A DNA stretch of 64,000 nt from Ruegeria sp. ANG-S4 (GCF_000814005.1 NZ_JWLK01000002.1:372001-436000); one strand, 5' to 3'; positions 42,544 to 51,443 are shown, counted from the first letter of the stretch. Notes: a model not told the origin generated them from the sequence alone. Made by a program: numbers and translations.

Positions 42544-43338
42544 TCAGGAGGTCGCGACCAAGGAATAATACTGCCCGGTTATGCTCCGCAATTCTTCCAC
42601 CGCCTGTACCAGTGCGGGACCGACCTCTGCTTGAATTCGTTCATCGCTCAGGCTTTCCGTAGGCGCTCCGCTGAGAAACGCCACAGGCTCGGCAAATTCC
42701 GAGGGTCGATAAGGTGTCGCGACCGCGTTGATGGAGGAACTGAACCGCTCGGAACCCGACACCACTGAATAGCCCTGCGCCAGCAAATCACTGCGCGCTT
42801 TTCGACCCACTTTGCCGTATTGGTTCGTTTGATTGCCTTGCACGGCCGTCGTCAGCTTCTCCTGTTCCTCATCCGTCAAAACGCCCAGATACGCCGCCCC
42901 GGTAGAAGACGTCAGAATTGGCATGCGGTAACCCACGTTGATCCATATGGGTGGCGTGTTCTCGGGCCGCCAAGTCTTGACCACCAACATCTGGCCATCG
43001 TCCTGAATAGCGACACCGATCAGCGTTTTTGTTGCGTTCGCAAGGTTCTGCATAATCGGGGATGCGGTTTCGATAAACCCGAAAGACGCGGCTGCGATGT
43101 TTCCCAGCGCCAATGCTGCCGGGCCGAGGTAGTACTTATCGTGATGCCTGCGGTGGGTAAGATACCCCAAAGCGCACAGCGTGAAGGTCAGGCGCGACAC
43201 GGTTGAACGCGGAAGGCCGGTGCGCTCCGAGATTTCCAGATTGCCCAAGCCTTTGTCCGTCGGGCGAAAGGCCCGCAGAACGCTCAAGCCCCTGGCCAGA
43301 GTATTTGCAAAACGCTTGTCGTCCTTCAGATCACGCAT
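42544..43338 (-). CDS. IclR-family regulator downstream of the TRAP transporter
   Basis: The protein is about 264 residues. The winged helix (NTLARGLSVLRAFRPTDKGLGNLEISERTGLPRSTVSRLTFTLCALGYLTHR) precedes the effector domain (PIMQNLANATKTLIGVAIQDDGQMLVVKTW ... LTSSTGAAYLGVLTDEEQEKL ... GYSVVSGSERFSSSINAVATPY). This is the PcaR/PobR-like group that often senses aromatic or organic acids. It follows dctM by 66 bases in the same direction and probably controls the TRAP operon and the acyl-CoA operon through the palindromes at 46446 and 55984-56015. ATG 43338 is preferred over a TTG at 43365. Confidence 0.88.
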   Translation of the reverse strand: MRDLKDDKRFANTLARGLSVLRAFRPTDKGLGNLEISERTGLPRSTVSRLTFTLCALGYLTHRRHHDKYYLGPAALALGNIAAASFGFIETASPIMQNLANATKTLIGVAIQDDGQMLVVKTWRPENTPPIWINVGYRMPILTSSTGAAYLGVLTDEEQEKLTTAVQGNQTNQYGKVGRKARSDLLAQGYSVVSGSERFSSSINAVATPYRPSEFAEPVAFLSGAPTESLSDERIQAEVGPALVQAVEELRSITGQYYSLVATS

Positions 43339-43366
43339 CCGTTTTTGTTCCCCAATTCTCCGCAAA

Positions 43367-43382
43367 TTTCACTATATAGAAC
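43367..43382. promoter_or_regulatory. Possible operator in front of the TRAP-linked iclR
   Basis: TTTCACTATATAGAAC has the GTTC...GAAA shape of IclR boxes when read on the minus strand. It lies 29 bases before the iclR start, in the gap after dctM. It resembles the organosulfur-island boxes more than the GGAATTAAATTCC palindrome upstream of dctP, so which regulator binds is unclear. Confidence 0.3.
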
Positions 43383-43404
43383 TTCATCGCTGCGAAAACC
43401 CGGA

Positions 43405-44745
43405 TCAGGGGGCACCAGCCGACAGAACAAGCGAGATGGCCGGGAAGAACAGGATCAACGCCAACACAACGATATCCGCACACAAAAAGCGCCAGATGCC
43501 GGCAAAGATTGTTCCCAGTGGCGCAGCACGGCCAACGACATTGGACAGCACAAAGGCGTTCAAACCGACCGGTGGCGTGATCAGGCCAATCTCGAGCAAT
43601 TTCACGACGACGACCCCGAACCAGATCAGGTTCATGCCGTATGTTTCAACCAGCGGGATCACCAGCGGCAGGGTCAGAACCATGATGCCGATCGGGTCAA
43701 GGAACATGCCCAGCAGCAGGTAGACCGCACAGATACACAACAGCAGGACAGTTGGTGACAACTGAGCATCTGCAACGGCCTGCACCAGAGCCGGGGCCGT
43801 ACCGGTCAGGGCGATTGCAGCAACAAATATCTTTGCACCCGCAGCCACAATAAACAGCGCGGCAGTCTGTACGCAGCTTTCGCGTACGGCTTCCCAAAGG
43901 GATTTCAAGCTCAGACGGCGCTGCGCAAATCCGATGAACGTCGTGATGACAACGCTGACCGCGGCCGCAGCCGTTGCCGTGAAGAAACCTCCATAAATGC
44001 CGATCACGATAATCAGGAAAATCAACATCGCGGGCCATGCCTCAATGGCGGCGCTCAGCTTCTCGCCGCGGCTGGCTGGCTTTTCCCGGACAGGGGCGAC
44101 CTTGGGGTCCATCGCGATCCAGATCCAGATGACCAGCACAAAGCCGATCAGTGTCAACAGACCCGGCAAGACACCGGCCAGAAACAATTTGCTGACCGAT
44201 GTTTCCGTGAAAATCGCATAGATGATGAACAGGACGCTTGGCGGGATCAGCGACCCCATGGTCCCACCCGCGGCAACGGAAGCTGTTGCCATCCTTGGGT
44301 CATAGCCCAGCCGCAACATCTCAGGCGTGCAAATCTTGCCCATTGTCGAAGCGCAGGCAATCGAGGAGCCGGTGATCGCCGAAAACCCGCCGCATCCGAC
44401 AACCGAGGCCACGGCGACACCGCCCCGCATCTGCATCAGCCAGACACGCGCAGAGTTGTAAACCGCCGTGGTAATCCCGGCGCGGTAGGCGATATTGCCC
44501 AAGGCAACAAACAGCGGAATCATTGACAGATCAAAACTGTGCATCAGTTCGAAGGAATTCGAAAACACCAAAGAGGCTGTCGCGCGAAACGCGCGTTCCG
44601 GCATGAAGGTCCCCGTACGCAGCGCAAAGATCAGGAATGCGGCAGTCGTCGCCACGCCGATCAGCGCAAATGCAATCGGCACGCGCATCGCCAGAAGGAC
44701 GAGCATCAGGCCGAAGGCGATCAATCCAATGGTTGCCGGATCCAT
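43405..44745 (-). CDS. dctM: TRAP transporter large permease DctM
   Basis: The 446-residue polytopic protein has family motifs MIPLFVALGNIAYRAGITTAVYNSARVWL near 75, GGFSAITGSSIACASTMGKICTPEMLRLGYDP near 117 and GTMGSLIPPSVLFIIYAI near 160. MFLDPIGIMVLTLPLVIPLV lies near 350. It couples sodium gradient to uptake of the acid bound by DctP. It lies between dctQ and an IclR gene. The substrate is unknown; the adjacent acyl-CoA operon suggests an aliphatic or aromatic acid. Confidence 0.93.
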   Translation of the reverse strand: MDPATIGLIAFGLMLVLLAMRVPIAFALIGVATTAAFLIFALRTGTFMPERAFRATASLVFSNSFELMHSFDLSMIPLFVALGNIAYRAGITTAVYNSARVWLMQMRGGVAVASVVGCGGFSAITGSSIACASTMGKICTPEMLRLGYDPRMATASVAAGGTMGSLIPPSVLFIIYAIFTETSVSKLFLAGVLPGLLTLIGFVLVIWIWIAMDPKVAPVREKPASRGEKLSAAIEAWPAMLIFLIIVIGIYGGFFTATAAAAVSVVITTFIGFAQRRLSLKSLWEAVRESCVQTAALFIVAAGAKIFVAAIALTGTAPALVQAVADAQLSPTVLLLCICAVYLLLGMFLDPIGIMVLTLPLVIPLVETYGMNLIWFGVVVVKLLEIGLITPPVGLNAFVLSNVVGRAAPLGTIFAGIWRFLCADIVVLALILFFPAISLVLSAGAP

Positions 44746-44776
44746 ATGGCGAATTCCTGTTTTAAAGGTTTGAAAG

Positions 44777-45274
44777 TCAGTATTCGGGAAGCTCGGTCGT
44801 ACGACCGCGCAACACAGCCGCCGAATCGGCGATCACCATGACAACCAGCCGCAACCAACAGAGTGTCATGCCGATGACAAATGCCAGACGCCCGGGCCAT
44901 TGCGGCAGGCTCAGGTCCCCGTAAAACGCACTGCCGGTCGTCCATTGGTGTGCCAGCTCTTTGCCGCCCGACCAGATCAAGGGCATCAGAGCCAGTGCGC
45001 CGACGAGACTGCCAAAGATGACGAACAGGTTGACCACTCGCACGGGCAGGAAATTCGTAATGAACTCGACAGAAATATGCGCCCGTTTTGCCGATGCGGC
45101 TGCCAAAGGCATGACAATCGCCAAAACCATAAGCTCGCGCACTATGATCACCGTATCTGGCACCGAGGCATTGAACAGGTTTAACGCAACAACGTCGGCG
45201 AAGATCATCAACGCCAGCAAGATGATCGAGATCGTTGCAACGTCGACAAAAATGCGCTCCAGTCGGCTCAGCAT
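44777..45274 (-). CDS. dctQ: TRAP transporter small permease DctQ
   Basis: The 165-residue protein has four membrane segments, beginning VDVATISIILLALMIFADVVALNLF. The conserved SAKRAHISVEFI motif lies near residue 60. DctQ joins the large permease in one complex. ATG 45274 follows GGGAG; the first in-frame codon at 45301 overlaps the intercistronic stem-loop and is less likely. It is separated from dctM by 31 bases. Confidence 0.9.
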   Translation of the reverse strand: MLSRLERIFVDVATISIILLALMIFADVVALNLFNASVPDTVIIVRELMVLAIVMPLAAASAKRAHISVEFITNFLPVRVVNLFVIFGSLVGALALMPLIWSGGKELAHQWTTGSAFYGDLSLPQWPGRLAFVIGMTLCWLRLVVMVIADSAAVLRGRTTELPEY

Positions 45275-45295
45275 GATTTTCTCCCTTTGGGAACC

Positions 45296-45319
45296 GGGCA
45301 CGGCCAGAACGCCGTGCCC
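45296..45319 (-). terminator. Intercistronic stem-loop between dctP and dctQ
   Basis: GGGCACGGC and GCCGTGCCC form a perfect 9-bp stem with a CAGAAC loop, 21 bases after the dctP stop. No U-run follows. It lies in the same position as the loops after tctC, aapJ and frcB. Confidence 0.7.
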
Positions 45320-45340
45320 AATCGGGCTTCGATACCGCGA

Positions 45341-46402
45341 TTAGTGCGTCCAGGGACAACCCTGCGCTTCGAATTCTGCGGTGTACTCGGCAACGGCCTG
45401 GGTGAAGATCCCGATCAACTGATCCGGGTCCAGACCGACAGAGGCCGCGTTCTCTTTCCAGTCTGCGAGGAACGGGGCAGCTGCCTCATTCAGCTTGGCA
45501 CTGTCGGCTTCGGTCAGATCGATGACTTTGACCTCACGCTCGAACCCGTTGGCTTTCATCGCGTCCATCGCTTTGGCATTCGCACCAATCACGATCTTGG
45601 CAAACTGGTCCGGCAACTCGGTGCCGGCCTGGGTCAGAACCGCCTTTTGGCCATCGCTGAGACCATCATAGATGTCCTTGTTCATGAACATGCCATAACC
45701 GCCAAGCTGGCCCCAGTTCAGGACCGTGTAGCTGTCGATGACCTCATGCCACTTCAGCGCCGGGATGACGTAGGAATAGCCTTGGCTGCAATCGATGAGG
45801 CCGGTATCAAACCCCTGATAAGCCTCATAGATGTTGAGGTTGACCATCGTCGCGCCAAGCTCACCAAAGACTTTGCCATAAACGCCCGCACCGCGAACCT
45901 TGTGACCGGCGATATCCTCAACCGAGTTGATCTCGACCCCGCGGCAGGCAACATTCACGTCAGAGGCGGTGAATGTACCCAGATAGACCAGGTTCTGCTG
46001 TGCCAGATGCTCGGTGATCTCGGGCGTCTCACGCATTAACTTGTCGGTAGCACGCAGGCCGACCCAGACATTCGCACCAGACAAGGGCAGGTCAGCCAGT
46101 GAATAGGCTGCCATTTCCTTCTGAAAGTAGGCCGAGATGATCGAGCCCGCATCGGCGACGCCATTGCTGATCCCCTGAACAGAAGCCGGAGCTTTAAACA
46201 GCGCCCCACCCCACTGAACGTCCAGTTTCAGGTCGCCATCTGACAGTTCATTGATCCGTTCACTGAACCAGTTCAACGCCGCCGGAACCGTGCCGCGTGC
46301 CGGGCCGCTGTGGCCGTAAAAGATCGTGGTTTCCGCAAGGGTCGCCGTGCCCATTGTCAGCGCGAGAGCCGCGCCGCCCACAAACGATTTGATCCTTCCC
46401 AT
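45341..46402 (-). CDS. dctP: TRAP transporter binding protein DctP
   Basis: The 353-residue periplasmic protein has a signal peptide (FVGGAALALTMGTATLA). The body carries DctP-like features: WFSERINELSDGDLKLDVQWGGALFKAPASVQGISNGVADAG near 40, EDIAGHKVRGAGVYGKVFGELGATMVNLNIYEAYQGFDTGLIDCSQ near 160 and NWGQLGGYGMFMNKDIYDGLSDGQKAVL near 225. The arginine in KVRGAG is the position that usually contacts a carboxylate ligand. ATG 46402 is preceded by AGGAGGAGGAGG; the longer frame runs through the operator and is rejected. Confidence 0.93.
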   Translation of the reverse strand: MGRIKSFVGGAALALTMGTATLAETTIFYGHSGPARGTVPAALNWFSERINELSDGDLKLDVQWGGALFKAPASVQGISNGVADAGSIISAYFQKEMAAYSLADLPLSGANVWVGLRATDKLMRETPEITEHLAQQNLVYLGTFTASDVNVACRGVEINSVEDIAGHKVRGAGVYGKVFGELGATMVNLNIYEAYQGFDTGLIDCSQGYSYVIPALKWHEVIDSYTVLNWGQLGGYGMFMNKDIYDGLSDGQKAVLTQAGTELPDQFAKIVIGANAKAMDAMKANGFEREVKVIDLTEADSAKLNEAAAPFLADWKENAASVGLDPDQLIGIFTQAVAEYTAEFEAQGCPWTH

Positions 46403-46445
46403 GAGATTCCTCCTCCTCCTCAGGATGTCTGGGTGGTTCTCTTTT

Positions 46446-46462
46446 GTGGAATTAAATTCCAC
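46446..46462. promoter_or_regulatory. Perfect IclR-type palindrome upstream of dctP
   Basis: GTGGAATTAAATTCCAC has 8-bp perfect arms around a single A, 43 bases before the dctP start. It is close to the classical E. coli IclR consensus TGGAAATNATTTCCA. The IclR gene at the end of this TRAP operon is the likely ligand-responsive binder. Confidence 0.7.
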
Positions 46463-46564
46463 ATAAAAGAATTAGAAAATTTGGTGAGAACTGACTTTTG
46501 GTGGTGAACCCACCGCCAATTCAGTTGTTTTGTGTGTTGATCCTGTGTTTCGTCTGTCTCGTTC

Positions 46565-48073
46565 TCAAAGCTGATCAGCAAAGGCCTCAATCAGCTTGGA
46601 TTTCAGTATTTTTCCTGTTGGTGCCGCTGGCAGATCTGTCGCGACAATAATGCGCGCGGGTCGCTTATATGGCGCCAGTTTGTCATGCACAAAGTCCTTC
46701 AAATCAGCCTCGCCAATGGCACAACCCGCATCGACTTTGACAAAGGCAAGCACCTCTTCGTTGCCTTGGATCGCACGCCCGACCACGCCGGCAAACACCA
46801 CATCCGGATGTTCGGAGAGTGTGGCCTCGACTTCGTTCGGGTAAACGTTGAACCCGGAGTGAATGATCAACTCCTTGCAGCGGCCGGAAATGTGCATCCG
46901 CCCTTCGTCATCAATCCGGCCCAGATCACCGGTGCGAAAAAATCCGTCTTCGGTCAGAGCTTGCGCTGTCTGTTCCGGATCACGGAAGTACCCTTTCATG
47001 ACTTGCGGACCACCCAGTTGGATTTCGCCGATCCCTTTCTCGGCATCCGCACCGGGCACATCCATGTCCAGACGAAATTTGCAGTTCAGCATGGGCCGGC
47101 CAACGCTGATATCCGGATCACCTTTGGCGTTCTGCGTCGCACAGACCCCGGCTGTGCCTTCGGTCAGGCCGTACCCGTTCTGCAGCGGCAGGCCGTAAAA
47201 AGCCTCTGCCTCGCGCTTCCAGACCGGATCCAGCGGGGCTCCACCCGATGACACATGCCGCAACAGACCGCGATCATACCGCGCCTTGTTGTTGGCGCGG
47301 GCGTAGTGAAACAGTTGGGCATGCATCTGCGGAACGCCCGGCAGAAAGGTCACGTCCTCTTGCATCGCCTGATACATCCGTTCGACAGCAAACCGCGCTT
47401 CCATCCGAATGGTGCCTTTCGCCCATGTCATCGCCAGAAAGGTCACAAAGCCATAGATGTGGCTCAGCGGGAGCGCGAGGAAACACACATCATCGGATTG
47501 CACATCGCGCACCGCCGCCGTGGCTTTGGTTGCGTTTATCAGGTTCCCATGGGTCAGCATCGGCGCCTTCGGTGCACCAGTCGTGCCCGAGGTGTAGAGC
47601 ATGAGCGCAACCTGCTCGTCCGCCGCTTCAAAAACCGGCTCTGGTGCGCTGCCTTCGCGACGCAGCAGCGCGACCGAGCCAAAGGCACCGGATACGGTTT
47701 TGGCCTCGAAATGATCCGCGTGGCTCTGCGCGACGCTGGAGACATCGGTGCTGAACATCACAAGGCTCGGGTCGCTATGACCGAAAATCCGCGACAGTTC
47801 TGTTTCCGTCAGCCGCGCGTTGATCACCACAGAAATGGCATCCAACCGGCTCACTGCGTTGATAAAGGCCGGAACCGCGATACAGTTTTCGAAAACCAAA
47901 ACCACGCGATCCCCGGCACGTACACCGAAGGCACGCAGAACCACCTCAGCTTCATCCGCCGCCTGCAGAACCTCACCCCAGGTATGTCGCTGATCTTTAT
48001 GATCAACGACGGCGACACTCTCCCCGGCGACCGCAGCGGCCTCTGTCAGAAAATCGTGGATACGCGTCTGCAT
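46565..48073 (-). CDS. Acyl-CoA ligase (AMP-binding), Pim-like operon
   Basis: The 502-residue adenylate-forming enzyme has the ATP loop [20 protein letters not shown] near 160, GYGLTEGTAGVC near 305, and the hinge GRCKELIIHSGFNVYPNEVE near 405. The C-terminal lysine lies in AAPTGKILKSKL. The residue after PK in the loop is Ala instead of the usual Gly. It activates a carboxylic acid to its CoA ester for the upstream beta-oxidation enzymes. It is the last of eight genes starting at 55928. ATG 48073 is preferred to the TTG directly before it. Confidence 0.9.
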   Translation of the reverse strand: MQTRIHDFLTEAAAVAGESVAVVDHKDQRHTWGEVLQAADEAEVVLRAFGVRAGDRVVLVFENCIAVPAFINAVSRLDAISVVINARLTETELSRIFGHSDPSLVMFSTDVSSVAQSHADHFEAKTVSGAFGSVALLRREGSAPEPVFEAADEQVALMLYTSGTTGAPKAPMLTHGNLINATKATAAVRDVQSDDVCFLALPLSHIYGFVTFLAMTWAKGTIRMEARFAVERMYQAMQEDVTFLPGVPQMHAQLFHYARANNKARYDRGLLRHVSSGGAPLDPVWKREAEAFYGLPLQNGYGLTEGTAGVCATQNAKGDPDISVGRPMLNCKFRLDMDVPGADAEKGIGEIQLGGPQVMKGYFRDPEQTAQALTEDGFFRTGDLGRIDDEGRMHISGRCKELIIHSGFNVYPNEVEATLSEHPDVVFAGVVGRAIQGNEEVLAFVKVDAGCAIGEADLKDFVHDKLAPYKRPARIIVATDLPAAPTGKILKSKLIEAFADQL

Positions 48074-48086
48074 CAAGAACCTTTCC

Positions 48087-49094
48087 TCAGCATCCTGTCA
48101 GACCCAGACGCCGCAATGCCAAGGTCGCATCGGTTTCAAACCGGTCGACGATTTCGGCCAGCGGCTGAACCTTGTCGACAAACCCCAGCGCGTGCCCGGC
48201 GGCCAATATCCCACGCGACGTATCGCCCGTTTCATAGGCTTTGCGCCCTATCGCGCCCGAGATGTGCTGCATTAGCTCCTGCAGGCTGACGTCAGGATTT
48301 TCGCTTTCAATTCTTGCCACGGTTTCGGTTGTGACATTGCGCAAAGACCGCGTGGTGTTGCGGATTGAGGTCATGCATAGCTGCGTGTCCAGCTCGGTCG
48401 CATCGATCAGTTTCTGCTTATAGTCCACATGTGCCCTGATCTCTTCACACACAAGAAAACGCGTGCCAATCACAACGCCCGAGGCCCCCATCGCCAAAGC
48501 CGCCACCAGTTGCGAGCCGCGTCCGATCCCGCCACCAATCAGCCACGGGATATCCAGACGCTCACCGGCCAGCCCGGCATTCGCCATCGAGCCGATCATG
48601 TCCATACCGGGATGCCCGCCGCATTCTGCTCCGACGATTGCAACCATATCGACACCCACATCCTGTGCCTTCACGGCGTATCGGATCGACGGCACCTTGT
48701 GCAGAACGTGAATCCCCGCGTCTTTGAGGATCGGCATGAACGCTTCGGGATTACGTCCCGAGGTTTCCACAAATTTCACACCGGAGCCCGCAATCAGGTG
48801 AAATACCTGCTCGGTTCGCTCGCCTTGCACCAGTTTCGGCAGCATCGAGACATTGACGCCAAAAGCCCTGCCGTCGCACATCTCTCGGCACTTTTCTATT
48901 TCTGCCTTCAGGTCATCGAGTTCGGCAAAGCTTGCTGAGGTGATGAACGAAACGATCCCCGCCTTGGCCGCTGCCGCCACATATTCAGCCCGCGCCAGCC
49001 ATTGCAGCCCACCGGCAATGACTGGCAACCGGGTTCCGTAGGTTCGGGTTACAGCGGTATCAAAGGCCGATGTTTCCGGATTGAATGCAATCAT
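48087..49094 (-). CDS. Nitronate monooxygenase/2-nitropropane dioxygenase-family flavoprotein
   Basis: The 335-residue protein is an FMN-binding TIM barrel. TRLPVIAGGLQWLARAEYVAAAAKAGIVSFITSAS lies at the N-terminus, VDMVAIVGAECGGHPG near 150, WLIGGGIGRGSQLVAALAMGASGVVIGTRFLVCEE near 185. The family includes nitronate monooxygenases, FabK enoyl reductases and quinone reductases. In the middle of an acyl-CoA operon it may act as an enoyl- or dienoyl-CoA reductase rather than on nitro compounds; this is a guess from context. Its stop lies 13 bases before the ligase. Confidence 0.82.
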   Translation of the reverse strand: MIAFNPETSAFDTAVTRTYGTRLPVIAGGLQWLARAEYVAAAAKAGIVSFITSASFAELDDLKAEIEKCREMCDGRAFGVNVSMLPKLVQGERTEQVFHLIAGSGVKFVETSGRNPEAFMPILKDAGIHVLHKVPSIRYAVKAQDVGVDMVAIVGAECGGHPGMDMIGSMANAGLAGERLDIPWLIGGGIGRGSQLVAALAMGASGVVIGTRFLVCEEIRAHVDYKQKLIDATELDTQLCMTSIRNTTRSLRNVTTETVARIESENPDVSLQELMQHISGAIGRKAYETGDTSRGILAAGHALGFVDKVQPLAEIVDRFETDATLALRRLGLTGC

Positions 49095-49885
49095 CGTGTC
49101 CCCTCCCTACGAAAAACAGGGGTTTGCTTGGTCAAAAAGGCGTTGATACCGATCTGAGCCTCGTCCCGGCCAAGCGCATCGGCCATTGCGGTGCGTTCCG
49201 TTTCCAAATGCCCCTCAAGGCTGGCGGTTTCGCCCGCGTTCATCAGCTTCTTGATGGCGGAAATGGCCTCTTGCGGACCGTTGGCGACTTCTTCGGCCAG
49301 ATCGCAAGCACAGTTCAACGCCCCGCCCGGCGCCACGATCTCGGTGATTGCGCCCAGCTCGTACAGCCGTTCCGCCCAGATCGGATGCGCTAAAAGGGCC
49401 ATACGTGCGACCGTCGCGCGTGGCAGGATTTTCATCAGCGTTTGCGTCGCTCCGCCATCGGGCACCAGCCCCGCGCGTACATACGCCAGAACGAACTTCG
49501 CGCCAGAGGCGCTGATCAGCATGTCACAGGCCAAAGCGATGCTGACCCCCGCGCCCGCAGCACCCCCTTCAACCGCAGCAATGACCGGTTTCGGGCAATT
49601 GCGGATTGCGCGGATGATGTCATGCAGGCCGTTGATGCTCTCAAGCCGCTCGCTCATCGACATTTCGCGGCGGTCCTTGAGCAAGTTCAGGTCCCCGCCG
49701 GAACAGAAGAAACCATCCTGACCAGTCAGAACTACCGCGGCGATGTCCGGGTTTTCGGCAGCATCTTTCAGCCCGTCAAGGACACCCTTGTAGTAATCCG
49801 GCGACAGAGCGTTGCACGTTTCCGCGTTCGTGTTCCAGAGGATCAGCGTCGGACCGCGAAGCTCTCGGCGAAACAGATTGCTCAT
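49091..49885 (-). CDS. Enoyl-CoA hydratase/isomerase-family protein
   Basis: The 264-residue crotonase-fold protein has the oxyanion-hole segment DGFFCSGGDLNLLKDRREMSM near 57 and GGAAGAGVSIALACDMLISASGAKFVLAYVRAGLVPDGGAT near 108. A catalytic glutamate pair is not evident at the usual hydratase positions (VLAYVRAGLVPDGG carries Asp in the second), as in isomerase-type members. It overlaps the flavoprotein gene and the thioesterase gene by four bases each, and so belongs to the same operon. Confidence 0.87.
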   Translation of the reverse strand: MSNLFRRELRGPTLILWNTNAETCNALSPDYYKGVLDGLKDAAENPDIAAVVLTGQDGFFCSGGDLNLLKDRREMSMSERLESINGLHDIIRAIRNCPKPVIAAVEGGAAGAGVSIALACDMLISASGAKFVLAYVRAGLVPDGGATQTLMKILPRATVARMALLAHPIWAERLYELGAITEIVAPGGALNCACDLAEEVANGPQEAISAIKKLMNAGETASLEGHLETERTAMADALGRDEAQIGINAFLTKQTPVFRREGTR

Positions 49886-50289
49886 GCCACAGCCTCCGGC
49901 TTTTGGTATCGTTTGAACACGCCGGTTGAAGTTGCGATGAGACGATCTTGCGCGTCGGTCAACGCGGCCTCGACGAAGACCAAAGAGCGCCCGCCCCCTG
50001 TAACCTTCGCGACTGCACGCAACGAACCCGGGGCAGCCGGTGCAAGGTAGTTGATGTTCAGTGAAATCGTGGTGAAAGGCATGGCCCCCGTTTCATCGAC
50101 CGTCAGGCTCGCAGTAATCCCGCTTGCTGAATCCAACAGCGTCGCCGCCACTCCGCCATGCAGCACAGCGTGGCGATTCAAATGCACCTCGGCCGCCTCC
50201 AGCAGACAAGACACCTGCTTTCGCTCCGCATCGATTTCGACGCGAAACCCCAACAAATCGGCAAGCGGCAAAGGTGGTCTGTGCAACAT
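49882..50289 (-). CDS. PaaI-family hot-dog thioesterase
   Basis: The 135-residue protein has the hot-dog thioesterase motif NRHAVLHGGVAATLLDSASGITASL, with the HGG loop and an aspartate in the central helix. It probably hydrolyses dead-end acyl-CoA esters of this pathway, as PaaI does in phenylacetate breakdown. It lies nine bases after the small acyl-CoA dehydrogenase gene. It is clearly different from the paaI copy at 993. Confidence 0.85.
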   Translation of the reverse strand: MLHRPPLPLADLLGFRVEIDAERKQVSCLLEAAEVHLNRHAVLHGGVAATLLDSASGITASLTVDETGAMPFTTISLNINYLAPAAPGSLRAVAKVTGGGRSLVFVEAALTDAQDRLIATSTGVFKRYQKPEAVA

Positions 50290-50298
50290 CGCGCGTCC

Positions 50299-51432
50299 TC
50301 AGGCGGCGTTCAGCGCAATGAAACGCTCAAGGTGGTGATCGACGTCGCCGAACAGGTGATCAATCATCACCAAGCGTCGCGCGAAATGTGACAGGGCATA
50401 TTCATCCGTCATCCCAATACCGCCATGCATCTGAATGGTCTCTTCCGCCACCAGAGCCCCGGCCCGACCGACCAGGTTCTTTGCCGCGCTGACATAACGC
50501 TCTCGCTGATCACGCGGCGCATTGATGTTGCCTGCCAAGTTGACAACGGCGGATCGCGCCTGTTCAACCTCGATCAACAGATCGGCCATGCGGTGCTGCA
50601 ACGCCTGAAACTTACCGATGGCAACACCAAATTGCTTGCGCTCTTTCAGGTAGTTGATGGTCAGGTCCTTGGCGGCTTCCATCGCGCCAAGCGCTTCGGC
50701 GCAAACCGCCAGAATTGCGCGGGCGACTGCCGTCTCGATCGCATCATAAGCCTTGCCCGGTTCACCCAATCGGGCGGAGGTGTCCAAAACGACGCCTTCC
50801 AACTGGATCATCGCCGCAGCCGTTCCATCGATGTTCAAACGGCCCGTGATCATTACGCCTTCCGCATCGGCGGGAACGACAAACAGCGAAATTCCGTCCT
50901 GGTCATGGTCTTCCCCGGCCTCACGCGCTGACACAACCAGCATGTTCGCCTCTGCCCCGTTCAGCACATGCGCTTTGGTACCGGTCAGCACAATCTTGTC
51001 ACCCTCGGCCACCGCCTTCGTAGAGATCTGGTTCAGATCATAGCGTGCGGTGGGTTCTGAATGCGCGAAAGCCAGAATGGCTTGCCCCGCAATGACCTCA
51101 TTCAGCATCGCTTTTTGGTCTTCGGACCCAAGTGCGGCAACCAGCCCGCCAGCCAGAACCGCGTTGCCAAGGATGGGTTCTATAGTTCCTGCGCGGCCAA
51201 GCTCTTCGAAAACAACGGACAAGTCAAAACCCGCGCCGCCGAAACCACCGACCTCTTCGGGAAACAAGGCCCCCAGGACGCCCAGCTCCGCCAGTTTCGC
51301 CATCACTTCAGCGTCATAGGGCTTGCCCTCAGCCAGCAGTTTCCGCCGTGCCTCATGGTCGTAGGTTTCGGCTAATACGCGCTGCAGCATATCCTGCAGC
51401 ATGGCGCGTTCTTCGGTCAGATTGAAATCCAT
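50299..51432 (-). CDS. Acyl-CoA dehydrogenase, small-subunit type (PimD-like)
   Basis: The 377-residue acyl-CoA dehydrogenase begins MDFNLTEERAMLQDMLQRVLAETYDHEARRKLL, as does the small subunit of pimeloyl-CoA dehydrogenase. KERKQFGVAIGKFQALQHRMADLLIEVEQARS near 265 and IQMHGGIGMTDEYALSHFARRL near 335 are family motifs. It lies 11 bases after the larger dehydrogenase, and the two probably form a hetero-oligomer. FAD-dependent alpha-beta desaturation of an acyl-CoA is expected. Confidence 0.88.
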   Translation of the reverse strand: MDFNLTEERAMLQDMLQRVLAETYDHEARRKLLAEGKPYDAEVMAKLAELGVLGALFPEEVGGFGGAGFDLSVVFEELGRAGTIEPILGNAVLAGGLVAALGSEDQKAMLNEVIAGQAILAFAHSEPTARYDLNQISTKAVAEGDKIVLTGTKAHVLNGAEANMLVVSAREAGEDHDQDGISLFVVPADAEGVMITGRLNIDGTAAAMIQLEGVVLDTSARLGEPGKAYDAIETAVARAILAVCAEALGAMEAAKDLTINYLKERKQFGVAIGKFQALQHRMADLLIEVEQARSAVVNLAGNINAPRDQRERYVSAAKNLVGRAGALVAEETIQMHGGIGMTDEYALSHFARRLVMIDHLFGDVDHHLERFIALNAA

Positions 51433-51443
51433 AAACGCTCTCC

